Shown here: one piece after another, positions 4,881 through 14,068 of the stretch
Layout of the letters: the number at the start of each line of letters is the position of its first letter
Position numbering within the stretch: the first letter of the stretch is position 1
Origin: Gammaproteobacteria bacterium
GTDB lineage: Bacteria > Pseudomonadota > Gammaproteobacteria > Magnimaribacterales > Magnimaribacteraceae
Length of the DNA: 20,909 bases
Direction of reading: 5' to 3'
NCBI GenBank assembly: GCA_012965075.1
Contig: DTSY01000107.1
Coordinates: forward strand, 1-20,909
The notes under the pieces: model-generated
The model's input: only the letters and a program-made list of their open reading frames with translations
What the model was told of the DNA's origin: nothing
Databases searched by the model: none
Program-made: the position numbers and the translations under genes

Positions 4881-7800
4881 ATGGCATTTTCATACACCGA
4901 GAAGAAGAGAGTAAGACGCAGTTTTGAGAAGATATCAAGCGTTATGGATTTACCCAATCTTTTAGCTACTCAATTAAAGTCTTATGAGCATTTTCTTCAA
5001 AGAAAAGCCGATCCTTTAAAGAGGAAAAACCAAGGACTAGAGTCTGTCATTCATTCAATCTTTCCTATAAAGAGTCATAATGGACTTGCAAGAATGGAAT
5101 GTACTAGCTACGAGCTTGGCGAACCTATTTTTGATGAGAGGGAGTGTAAGTTAAAAGGAATTACCTATGAAGCTTCTCTTCACATAAATTGCGATCTCTT
5201 TTTTACTGATAAAGAAACTGGAAAATTAAAAGAGGGAAAATCTCAAAAAGTTTATATGGGCACAACTCCATTAATGACTGATCATGGATCCTTTGTCATT
5301 AATGGAACAGAAAGGGTAGTAGTGTCCCAGTTGCATCGTTCTCCAGGGTTATTTTTTGATCATGATAAGGGTAAAAGCCATTCTTCAGGGAAAGTTTTGT
5401 ACAACGCTCGAGTAATTCCTTATAGGGGTTCATGGCTTGACTTCGAGTTTGATGCTAAGGATCTTGTGTATGTAAGAATAGATAGAAGGAGAAAGCTTTT
5501 TGCATCAATTCTTCTAAAGGCCTTAGGGTTTTCAAACCAAGATATTTTAGAAAGTTTCTACGAAACAGAAATATTTAAGATAAAACCAAATAATACCTAT
5601 CAGCTCCAATTAATTCCTAAAAGGTTAATGGGGCGAATTACTCCCATGGATATTTCATATAGAGATGAAGTGATAGTTAAGAAAGGCGAAAGAATAAGCG
5701 CAAGACACATTAGAAAAATAGAAAGTACCAAAATAAAACACCTGGAATACGAACAAAATAGCATGGAAGGACTTGTTCTTGCTAAAGACATAGTAGATAA
5801 GACAACAGGTGAAATCTTAATAGAATGTAATTCCATAATAGATGAAGAGATTTTAAACACTTTACAAACCTTAGGTTTAAAAGAAGTACAAACTCTTTAT
5901 ATAAACGACTTGGAATCAGGACCTTATATGGCAGATACGTTAAGGGCAGATTCAACCACGAATGACATAGAGGCGCTAGTTGAAATCTATAGGATGATGA
6001 GACCTGGAGAGCCTCCTACCAAAGAAGCTGCCACAACATTATTTAATAGTCTTTTCTTCAATCCTGAAAGATATGATCTTTCTGACGTAGGGAGAATGAA
6101 ATTTAATAAAAGACTAGGAAGGCCAGCTATTGAGGGGAATAGTGTTCTCGAAAACGAAGATATTGTTGACGCACTAAAAACTCTTGTTGCAATAAGGAAT
6201 GGAAAAGAACAAGTTGATGACATTGATCACCTGGGTAACAGGAGAGTTAGATCAGTTGGTGAAATGGTTTCTAACCAATATAGAATTGGTTTGATTCGTG
6301 TTGAAAGAGCAGTTAGGGAAAGGTTAACAACAGCTGAAACAGATGATCTTGGGCCTCAAGATTTAATTAATGCAAAGCCTGTTTCTGCTGCTATTAAAGA
6401 ATTCTTTGGATCTAGTCAACTATCTCAGTTTATGGATCAAGTAAATCCTTTAGCTGAGATCACTCATAAGAGAAGGGTTTCTGCCTTAGGCCCAGGTGGA
6501 CTTACAAGGGAAAGAGCAGGATTTGAAGTTAGAGATGTACATCCTACTCATTATGGAAGAGTGTGCCCTATAGAGACCCCGGAAGGACCAAATATTGGGT
6601 TAATAAATTCTTTAGCTGCCTTTGCAAGAACTAACGAATACGGTTTTTTGGAAAGTCCTTTTAGGAAGGCTAAGGATGGAAAAGTTACTAATAATTTTAA
6701 TTATTTGTCAGCTATTGAGGAAGGAGATTATGTAATTGCTCAAGCCAGTGCACTTTTAGATAACACTAATAGATTTACCGAAGAACTTGTGCCTGTCAGA
6801 TATAAAAATGAATTTTCACTTATGCCTCCTGAAAGAGTTGATTATATGGATGTGTCTCCTCAACAAATAATTTCAATTGCTGCTTCTCTTATTCCTTTTT
6901 TAGAACATGACGATGCAAATAGAGCTCTAATGGGATCAAATATGATGAGGCAAGCAGTTCCTACCCTCCAAACTGAGACACCTTTGGTAGGGACAGGGAT
7001 GGAAAGGATAGTTGCAAGAGACTCGGGCTCTTGTGCTATAGCTAAAAGAGGAGGAGTTGTAGAAAGTATTGATGCAAGCAGAATTGTAGTAAGGGTAAAT
7101 GAGAAGGAAATAAATCCTGGGGACTCAGCGGTTGATATTTATAACATTATAAAATATACAAGATCTAATCAGACTACTTGCATAAATCAAAGACCTATAG
7201 TTGCTGAAGGAGACAAGGTTAGCAAGAATGATATATTAGCTGATGGCCCTTCAGTAGATTTGGGTGAGCTTTCTCTGGGTCAGAATGTTCGAATTGCCTT
7301 CATGCCCTGGCATGGATATAACTTTGAAGACTCGATCCTTATTTCAGACAGACTTGTCAGTGAAGACAAGTTCACTAGCATTCATATACAAGAACTTACT
7401 TGCATAGCAAGGGATACAAAATTAGGAGCAGAAGAAATTTCAGGGGATATTCCAAATGTTGGTGACTCTGCCTTATCTAAACTTGATGAATTTGGAATAG
7501 TTTATATAGGTGCTGAAGTTAAGGCTGGAGATATCCTAGTCGGCAAAGTAACTCCTAAAGGAGAAACTCAACTAAGTCCTGAGGAAAAGTTATTAAGAGC
7601 TATATTTGGTGAAAAAGCTTCAGATGTGAAGGATAGCTCTTTAAGAGTGCCTTCTGGAGGTGATGGAACAATTATTGATGTTCATGTCTTTACAAGAGAC
7701 GGGTTAGAAAAAGATGGAAGAGCATTAGACATTGAAGAGTCTCAATTGAAAGAGATAAAAAAAGACGTAGATGAAGAACTGAGTATTATTGAAGGTGCAA

Positions 7801-8951
7801 CCTTTTCTAGATTAGAGAATATTATAATCGGGAAAAAAGTAGCATCTTCAAAAGGGATTCCTAAGGGTTCAGTCATTAAAAAAGATCATTTAGATGCGAT
7901 ACCTAAAAATGACTGGTTCAAGATCCGTTTTCAGAATGAGGCTATAAATAAACAACTTAAGCAGATTGAATTAAATCTTAATGAGTATAGAGAAAATCTT
8001 AAAGAGATTTTTAAAGAAAAGAAATCTAAGGTATCTGGTGGAGATGACTTAGCTCCAGGTGTCTTAAAAATTGTTAAGGTTTATTTAGCAATCAAAAGAA
8101 GAGTCCAACCAGGAGATAAGTTAGCAGGCAGGCATGGAAATAAAGGAGTGATTTCTGTAATTATGCCTATGGAAGATATGCCTTATGATGAAAATGGTGA
8201 GCCAGTTGATATAGTGCTCAATCCTCTTGGGGTGCCTTCTAGAATGAATGTTGGTCAAGTTTTGGAGACCCATCTGGGTTGGGCTGCTAAAGAACTTGGC
8301 TCAAAAATAAAGGATTTAATTGATGAAGGTCGTAAGGTTTCAGAAATCAGATCTTTATTAAACAAGATTTATGGAAACGATACCAATAAGAATCTAGATT
8401 CTCTTGATGACAAAGAAATTCAAGAGCTGGCAGGAAATTTAAGAAATGGAGTTCCAATGGCTACTCCTGCATTTGACGGAGCTAAAGAATCTGAAGTAAA
8501 AGATATGCTTGAGTTAGCAGGATTACCTTTAAGTGGTCAATGTAAACTCTTTGATGGTAGAACAGGAGAGGAGTTTGATAGACCTGTAACCTTAGGCTAC
8601 ATGTACATACTTAAGTTAAATCATCTTGTTGAAGACAAGATGCATGCTAGATCTACTGGAAGTTATAGTTTGGTAACTCAACAGCCTCTGGGTGGTAAAG
8701 CCCAGTTTGGAGGACAAAGATTTGGTGAAATGGAAGTATGGGCTTTGGAAGCTTACGGAGCCGCCCATACTCTTCAAGAGATGTTAACAGTTAAGTCTGA
8801 TGATGTAATAGGAAGGACAAGAGTTTATAAGAATCTTGTAGATGGAAATTTTGAGATGGATGCTGGTATTCCAGAATCTTTTAATGTATTAACCAAGGAA
8901 ATTAGATCCTTGGGTATTGATTTAGAACTTGAGTCAGTAGAGAAGAAGTAG
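4881..8951 (+). CDS. rpoB: DNA-directed RNA polymerase subunit beta
   Basis: Beta forms one pincer of RNA polymerase and part of the active centre. The length of 1356 residues compares with 1342 in E. coli. Landmarks in order are: SYTEKKRVRRSFEKI at the N-terminus; VYMGTTPLMTDHGSFVINGTERVVVSQLHRSPG; the rifampicin region starting FFGSSQLSQFMDQVNPLAE near residues 508-525; GRVCPIETPEGPNIGLINSLA; the nucleotide-contacting RRVQPGDKLAGRHGNKG; and the C-terminal GGKAQFGGQRFGEMEVWALEAYGA. Against E. coli, Asn518 is Val521 and Ser522 is Ala525, while Asp516, His526, Arg529 and Ser531 are kept. AGAGG (4871-4875) supports the start. rpoC follows nine bases later. Confidence 0.99.
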   Translation: MAFSYTEKKRVRRSFEKISSVMDLPNLLATQLKSYEHFLQRKADPLKRKNQGLESVIHSIFPIKSHNGLARMECTSYELGEPIFDERECKLKGITYEASLHINCDLFFTDKETGKLKEGKSQKVYMGTTPLMTDHGSFVINGTERVVVSQLHRSPGLFFDHDKGKSHSSGKVLYNARVIPYRGSWLDFEFDAKDLVYVRIDRRRKLFASILLKALGFSNQDILESFYETEIFKIKPNNTYQLQLIPKRLMGRITPMDISYRDEVIVKKGERISARHIRKIESTKIKHLEYEQNSMEGLVLAKDIVDKTTGEILIECNSIIDEEILNTLQTLGLKEVQTLYINDLESGPYMADTLRADSTTNDIEALVEIYRMMRPGEPPTKEAATTLFNSLFFNPERYDLSDVGRMKFNKRLGRPAIEGNSVLENEDIVDALKTLVAIRNGKEQVDDIDHLGNRRVRSVGEMVSNQYRIGLIRVERAVRERLTTAETDDLGPQDLINAKPVSAAIKEFFGSSQLSQFMDQVNPLAEITHKRRVSALGPGGLTRERAGFEVRDVHPTHYGRVCPIETPEGPNIGLINSLAAFARTNEYGFLESPFRKAKDGKVTNNFNYLSAIEEGDYVIAQASALLDNTNRFTEELVPVRYKNEFSLMPPERVDYMDVSPQQIISIAASLIPFLEHDDANRALMGSNMMRQAVPTLQTETPLVGTGMERIVARDSGSCAIAKRGGVVESIDASRIVVRVNEKEINPGDSAVDIYNIIKYTRSNQTTCINQRPIVAEGDKVSKNDILADGPSVDLGELSLGQNVRIAFMPWHGYNFEDSILISDRLVSEDKFTSIHIQELTCIARDTKLGAEEISGDIPNVGDSALSKLDEFGIVYIGAEVKAGDILVGKVTPKGETQLSPEEKLLRAIFGEKASDVKDSSLRVPSGGDGTIIDVHVFTRDGLEKDGRALDIEESQLKEIKKDVDEELSIIEGATFSRLENIIIGKKVASSKGIPKGSVIKKDHLDAIPKNDWFKIRFQNEAINKQLKQIELNLNEYRENLKEIFKEKKSKVSGGDDLAPGVLKIVKVYLAIKRRVQPGDKLAGRHGNKGVISVIMPMEDMPYDENGEPVDIVLNPLGVPSRMNVGQVLETHLGWAAKELGSKIKDLIDEGRKVSEIRSLLNKIYGNDTNKNLDSLDDKEIQELAGNLRNGVPMATPAFDGAKESEVKDMLELAGLPLSGQCKLFDGRTGEEFDRPVTLGYMYILKLNHLVEDKMHARSTGSYSLVTQQPLGGKAQFGGQRFGEMEVWALEAYGAAHTLQEMLTVKSDDVIGRTRVYKNLVDGNFEMDAGIPESFNVLTKEIRSLGIDLELESVEKK

Positions 8952-8960
8952 GAGAGCAAA

Positions 8961-11900
8961 ATGAGAGATTTAATTAATGTGTTAAGGGATCAAGGTCATG
9001 GAATTGAATACAATAGCATTAAAGCTGGACTTGCTTCTCCTCAACAAATTAGATCCTGGTCTTACGGTGAAGTAAAAAAACCTGAAACTATAAACTACAG
9101 AACTTTCAAACCTGAAAGAGACGGGTTATTTTGTTCCAAAATATTTGGTCCTATAAAAGACTATGAATGTATTTGTGGGAAATACAAAAGAATGAAGCAC
9201 AGAGGAGTGGTTTGTGAGAAATGTGGTGTAGAAGTCACTTTATCCAAGGTTAGAAGAGAAAGAATGGGTCATATAGAATTAGCAGCACCTGTAGCTCATA
9301 TTTGGTTCTTGAAATCACTGCCTTCTAGGATAGCTTTGGCTTTAGATTTAACCTTAAGAGATTTAGAGAGAGTTCTTTATTTCGAGTCCTTTATCGTGAC
9401 CGACCCTGGCATGACAGATTTAGAACCATGTCAATTACTTTCAGATGAAGAATATTATGAATCATTAGAGCAATGGGGTGATGAATTTGGTGCTGGAATG
9501 GGAGCAGAATCTGTCCAAAACTTATTGAGAGACCTTGATTTAGATTCCGAAATTTTAAGACTTCAAGAAGAAATTCCAAATACAAAATCAGAGGCGAAAT
9601 TAAAGAAACTTACTAAAAGACTAAAACTATTAAAATCTTTTAAAGATTCAGGTAATAAGCCTGAATGGATGGTAATGGAAGTCTTACCAGTTCTACCCCC
9701 TGATTTAAGGCCTTTAGTTCCTTTAGAAGGAGGAAGATTTGCAACTTCAGATTTAAATGACCTTTATAGAAGGGTAATTAATAGAAACAACAGGCTCAAG
9801 AGACTACTAGATCTTAATGCTCCTGACATAATCACTAGAAATGAAAAAAGAATGTTGCAAGAATCCGTTGATGCTCTTCTTGATAATGGCAGAAGGGGTA
9901 GGGCAGTTACTGGTTCCAATAAAAGGCCGCTTAAATCCTTAGCTGACATGATTAAAGGAAAACAAGGAAGATTTAGACAAAACCTTTTAGGGAAAAGGGT
10001 AGACTATTCAGGAAGATCTGTAATAGTTGTCGGCCCCACTCTTAAGCTACATCAATGCGGCCTTCCTAAAAAGATGGCTTTAGAGCTTTTTAAGCCTTTT
10101 GTATTTGGAAAGCTACAACAACTCGAGTTGGCAAGTACCATCAAATTAGCTAAGAAGATGGTAGAAAGAGAAGAGCCAGAAGTTTGGGATATTCTTGCAG
10201 AAGTAATTAGAGAACATCCAGTATTATTAAACAGAGCCCCCACCTTGCATAGATTAGGAATTCAAGCTTTTGAGCCTGTTTTGATTGAAGGTAAAGCTAT
10301 ACAACTACACCCTTTAGTCTGTAAGGCTTATAACGCTGATTTTGATGGCGACCAAATGGCAGTTCATGTGCCGCTCACATTAGAAGCTCAACTTGAATGT
10401 AGAGCGCTCATGATGTCTACGAACAATGTTCTTTCTCCAGCAAATGGAAAGCCAATAATTGATCCTTCACAAGATGTGGTTCTAGGCATTTATTACATGA
10501 CAAGAGAGAAGATAAACGCAAAAGGAGAAGGTCAAATTTTATCTTCTCCTGCAGAGGCAAATAGAGCTTTTCAGTTAAATGCTGTAGATCTTCATGCAAA
10601 AATTAAAGTTAGACTAAAACCTAACAATCTTCCTGATGAAAAAACAGAAATAATAGAAACAACCCTTGGAAGAACTTTATTATATGAATTGCTGCCTGAA
10701 GGAATGCCTTTTAATTTAGTTAATAAGACTCTGGACAGCAAGACAATCTCAAGTCTTATAGATGTTTGTTATAGAAAATCTGGTTTAAAGAAGACTGTAA
10801 TATTTGCAGATAGATTAATGTACATGGGTTATCAGTTCTCTACGAAGTCAGGAGCTTCTTTATGTATAGATGATTTTGTTATTCCTGAAGAGAAAGAAAA
10901 ATATGTAATTGAAGCTGAAAATGAAGTCAAAGATATTGAGGCTCAATTTGCTTCAGGCCTTGTCACCAAAGGAGAAAAATACAACAAAGTCATTGATATC
11001 TGGTCAAGAGCAAACGAGATGATAGCTAAAGCAATGATGGATAATATTTCTACTGAAGAAGTAAAAGATTCAGAGGGAAATCTTGTTACCACAGATTCTT
11101 TTAATTCTGTTTTCATGTTTGCAGATTCTGGGGCTAGGGGTTCTCCAGCTCAGATAAGACAACTAGCTGGGATGAGGGGATTAATGGCAAAGCCTGACGG
11201 ATCAATTATAGAAACTCCTATTACTGCAAATTTTAGAGAAGGTCTTACAGCCCAACAATACTTTATTTCAACTCATGGAGCTAGAAAGGGGTTAGCTGAT
11301 ACGGCACTTAAAACAGCAAACTCTGGGTATTTAACCAGAAGACTGGTTGACGTAGCTCAAGATCTAGTTATTAGTGAGGATGATTGCAAAACTTCTACTG
11401 GCATAGTTATGAGACCTATTATTGATGGAGGTGAGGTAATAGTTCCTTTAGGAGATAGAGTTTTAGGCAGAACAGTTTCCAAAAATTTTTTAGGGCCAGA
11501 TAACAAAAAAATCTTAATAAAAAAAGGTACGTATATTGACGAAGATTTGATCGAAAAATTTGATGATCTTGGTGTCTATGAATTAAAAGTAAGGTCAGCT
11601 ATCCATTGTGAAACTGTTTATGGTGTTTGTTCTAAATGCTACGGAAGGGACCTTGGAAGAGGCCATCCATCAAATATAGGAGAAGCAGTAGGAATAGTTG
11701 CGGCACAATCTATAGGTGAGCCTGGTACCCAGCTAACAATGAGAACTTTTCATATAGGTGGAGCAGCTTCTGGAACTTCAGCTGAAGACAATGTTGAGGC
11801 AGGCATAGATGGTAAGATTATCTATGATGGTAGAACAATTAAAAGAAAGGATAATACCTTTGTTGTTTTATCCCAGTCTTCAGAATTAAGCGTTGAAGAT

Positions 11901-13130
11901 AAAGAAGGAAGAACAATTGAAAGATACAAGATTCCATACGGAACAACTCTTAATTTTTCAAACGGATCAAAAATTAAACAAGGAGATATTCTAGCTAAAT
12001 GGGACCCCTTGACTAGACCTATTATTGCTGAGGTAGGAGGTAAAGCTAAGTTTGTTGATATAGATGAAGGAATAACAGCTAGACTAAAAACTGATGATCT
12101 TACTGGTCTTTCTAATATAGAAATTATTGATTTAACTGAAAGAGCTAAAGGTGAAGCTCAAGAAAAGAAACCTTCTATACATATAGTGGATGCCAGAGGA
12201 AAAGAGAAAACTATTCCAGAATCAGAAGCTCCTGCCATTTATACTCTTCCAGGCAATGCGTTCATTGGCTTAAATGATGGGCAAGACATTGAGTTGGGAA
12301 GTGTAATAGCTAGAGTTTCACAAGAGTCCGCAAAAACTAAAGATATTACGGGTGGTCTACCTAGAGTTGCTGATTTGTTTGAAGCTAGAAAACCCAAAGA
12401 GCCAGCAATCCTAGCTCAAGAAAGTGGAGTAGTAACTTGGGGTAAACCTACTAAAGGTAAAGAAAGATTAATTATTACTGATGAATCAGGAAATGAGTGT
12501 GTAAGACTAATACCTAAGACCAGACATATAAATGTATTTGAAGGAGAGAGAATAGAAAAGGGTGACATTGTTTCAGATGGTGCTTTGAGCCCTCATGACA
12601 TTTTGGAATTACGAAGTCTTGAAGAACTTACAGAATATGTCGTAAGTGGAATACAAGAAGTTTATAGGCTTCAAGGTGTAACCATTAATGAGAAGCATAT
12701 TGAAGTCATCTTGAAGCAAATGTTAAAGAAAGTTGAGATAACTAACGCAGGTGATTCAGACTTCATAGCAGGAGAACAAGCTGAATTATCTAAGGTAAAG
12801 GAAACAAACAAAGAACTTTCTAAGGATAAAAAAGCAAAAATCAAATATAAAAGAATATTATTAGGAATAACTAAAGCTTCTCTTGCTACTGATTCATTTA
12901 TTTCAGCTGCTTCTTTTCAGGAAACAACTAGAGTGTTAACTGAAGCTGCAACGACTGGAAGAAAAGATAACCTCAGGGGCCTTAAAGAAAATGTAGTAGT
13001 AGGCCGTTTAATACCTGCTGGTACTGGCCTCGCTATGATGAGAGAAGAAAAGATAGAAGTGGATGATCCGGATTCAATTGATCTCGAGGAAGCCCTAAGT
13101 CAAGCGTTAAGTGAACAAGAAGTTGAGTAA
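8961..13130 (+). CDS. rpoC: DNA-directed RNA polymerase subunit beta'
   Basis: Beta' holds the catalytic magnesium. The 1389 residues (1407 in E. coli) keep E. coli numbering through the first half. The first zinc site is Cys70, Cys72, Cys85 and Cys88, and the catalytic NADFDGD motif is at 458-464. The second zinc site (DDCKTS, then HCETVYGVCSKC) is present, as is the bridge-helix/trigger-loop region EAVGIVAAQSIGEPGTQLTMRTFHIGGAAS, with the trigger-loop His at 931. The C-terminal GRKDNLRGLKENVVVGRLIPAGTG is also standard. The ribosome binding site AGGAG (8950-8954) overlaps the rpoB stop. No terminator follows, so some transcription may continue into rpsL. Confidence 0.99.
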   Translation: MRDLINVLRDQGHGIEYNSIKAGLASPQQIRSWSYGEVKKPETINYRTFKPERDGLFCSKIFGPIKDYECICGKYKRMKHRGVVCEKCGVEVTLSKVRRERMGHIELAAPVAHIWFLKSLPSRIALALDLTLRDLERVLYFESFIVTDPGMTDLEPCQLLSDEEYYESLEQWGDEFGAGMGAESVQNLLRDLDLDSEILRLQEEIPNTKSEAKLKKLTKRLKLLKSFKDSGNKPEWMVMEVLPVLPPDLRPLVPLEGGRFATSDLNDLYRRVINRNNRLKRLLDLNAPDIITRNEKRMLQESVDALLDNGRRGRAVTGSNKRPLKSLADMIKGKQGRFRQNLLGKRVDYSGRSVIVVGPTLKLHQCGLPKKMALELFKPFVFGKLQQLELASTIKLAKKMVEREEPEVWDILAEVIREHPVLLNRAPTLHRLGIQAFEPVLIEGKAIQLHPLVCKAYNADFDGDQMAVHVPLTLEAQLECRALMMSTNNVLSPANGKPIIDPSQDVVLGIYYMTREKINAKGEGQILSSPAEANRAFQLNAVDLHAKIKVRLKPNNLPDEKTEIIETTLGRTLLYELLPEGMPFNLVNKTLDSKTISSLIDVCYRKSGLKKTVIFADRLMYMGYQFSTKSGASLCIDDFVIPEEKEKYVIEAENEVKDIEAQFASGLVTKGEKYNKVIDIWSRANEMIAKAMMDNISTEEVKDSEGNLVTTDSFNSVFMFADSGARGSPAQIRQLAGMRGLMAKPDGSIIETPITANFREGLTAQQYFISTHGARKGLADTALKTANSGYLTRRLVDVAQDLVISEDDCKTSTGIVMRPIIDGGEVIVPLGDRVLGRTVSKNFLGPDNKKILIKKGTYIDEDLIEKFDDLGVYELKVRSAIHCETVYGVCSKCYGRDLGRGHPSNIGEAVGIVAAQSIGEPGTQLTMRTFHIGGAASGTSAEDNVEAGIDGKIIYDGRTIKRKDNTFVVLSQSSELSVEDKEGRTIERYKIPYGTTLNFSNGSKIKQGDILAKWDPLTRPIIAEVGGKAKFVDIDEGITARLKTDDLTGLSNIEIIDLTERAKGEAQEKKPSIHIVDARGKEKTIPESEAPAIYTLPGNAFIGLNDGQDIELGSVIARVSQESAKTKDITGGLPRVADLFEARKPKEPAILAQESGVVTWGKPTKGKERLIITDESGNECVRLIPKTRHINVFEGERIEKGDIVSDGALSPHDILELRSLEELTEYVVSGIQEVYRLQGVTINEKHIEVILKQMLKKVEITNAGDSDFIAGEQAELSKVKETNKELSKDKKAKIKYKRILLGITKASLATDSFISAASFQETTRVLTEAATTGRKDNLRGLKENVVVGRLIPAGTGLAMMREEKIEVDDPDSIDLEEALSQALSEQEVE

Positions 13131-13134
13131 TTCA

Positions 13135-13163
13135 TTGACGCGGATAAAACCAATAATTAAAAT
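13135..13163 (+). promoter_or_regulatory. Strong sigma70 promoter of the str operon, rRNA-like discriminator
   Basis: TTGACG (13135-13140) and TAAAAT (13158-13163) are exactly 17 bases apart. Directly after comes GCGCGACC (13164-13171), closely resembling the GCGCCACC discriminator following the -10 box of E. coli rrnB P1. Such GC-rich discriminators make promoters sensitive to ppGpp/DksA and initiating NTP. The expected start is near 13170, giving a leader of about 25 bases before rpsL. Confidence 0.75.
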
Positions 13164-13194
13164 GCGCGACCTTAAATTCTACAATTTATAAAAG

Positions 13195-13566
13195 ATGTCT
13201 ACAGTCAATCAACTTATTAGGAAGCCAAGAAAAAGGAAGAAGCTTAAGACTGATGTGCCTGCTTTAAAAGGCTCTCCTCAAAAGAGAGGTGTTTGTACTA
13301 GGGTTTATACTACAACACCTAAGAAACCTAACTCAGCATTAAGAAAAGTTTGTAAAGTTAGATTAACTTCTGGCTTTGAAGTGATTTCTTACATAGGAGG
13401 AGAAGGACATAATCTTCAAGAGCATTCTGTTGTTCTTATCAGAGGAGGAAGGGTTAAAGATTTGCCCGGAGTTAGATATCACACTATAAGAGGTACCCTA
13501 GATACTGCCGGTGTAGATGATAGAAAACAGAGAAGATCAAAATATGGCGCTAAGAAATCTAAATAG
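13195..13566 (+). CDS. rpsL: 30S ribosomal protein S12
   Basis: S12 lies at the decoding centre and controls accuracy. At 123 residues it is within one residue of E. coli. RGVCTRVYTTTPKKPNSALRKV contains both lysines (42 and 43 without the initiator Met) linked to streptomycin sensitivity. GGRVKDLPGVRYHT contains the second resistance site and the Asp that is methylthiolated in E. coli. The sequence therefore predicts no streptomycin resistance from S12. The ATG has no recognisable Shine-Dalgarno, only TATAAAAG just before it, yet the N-terminus matches the family exactly. It is the first gene after the promoter at 13135-13163. Confidence 0.98.
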   Translation: MSTVNQLIRKPRKRKKLKTDVPALKGSPQKRGVCTRVYTTTPKKPNSALRKVCKVRLTSGFEVISYIGGEGHNLQEHSVVLIRGGRVKDLPGVRYHTIRGTLDTAGVDDRKQRRSKYGAKKSK

Positions 13567-13574
13567 AGAAAATA

Positions 13575-14045
13575 ATGTCTAGAAGAAAAGCAGCCCCTAA
13601 GAGAAAAATATTACCTGATCCTAAATATGGGAATTTAAAGGTGGCCAAATTCATGAATCAGATTATGAAAAATGGCAAGAAATCCATTGCAGAAGGTATT
13701 GTCTATGGAGCTCTATCAGAGATTGAAAACAAATCTAAAAAAGAACCTGTAGAAGTTTTTGAGAAAGCTCTTGAAGAGGTAGGTCCTGTGGTGGAAGTAA
13801 AAGCAAGAAGAGTAGGGGGTGCGACTTATCAAATACCCTTGGAAGTTAGAACTTCAAGACGCCAAGCGTTAGCCATGCGTTGGCTTGTAAGCAGTGCTAG
13901 ATCAAGATCTGAAAAAACTATGACTTTAAGACTAGCCAATGAGTTGATCGATGCCTCTGAAGGAAAGGGAGAAGCAATTAAGAAAAAAGAAGATACTCAC
14001 AGAATGGCAGAAGCGAACAGAGCTTTTTCGCATTTTAGATTTTAA
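13575..14045 (+). CDS. rpsG: 30S ribosomal protein S7
   Basis: S7 nucleates assembly of the 30S head and touches the E-site tRNA. The 156 residues match the family, with RKILPDPKYGNLKVAKFMNQIMKNGKKSIAE, VEVKARRVGGATYQIP, ALAMRWLVSSAR and the C-terminal HRMAEANRAFSHFRF. Only eight bases separate it from rpsL, with weak GAGA as ribosome binding sequence. The E. coli spacer of roughly 100 bases, which carries the S7 repressor-binding structure, is missing, so any S7 autoregulation must work differently. Confidence 0.98.
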   Translation: MSRRKAAPKRKILPDPKYGNLKVAKFMNQIMKNGKKSIAEGIVYGALSEIENKSKKEPVEVFEKALEEVGPVVEVKARRVGGATYQIPLEVRTSRRQALAMRWLVSSARSRSEKTMTLRLANELIDASEGKGEAIKKKEDTHRMAEANRAFSHFRF

Positions 14046-14068
14046 CTGTTAAACAACATATTTAAAAA

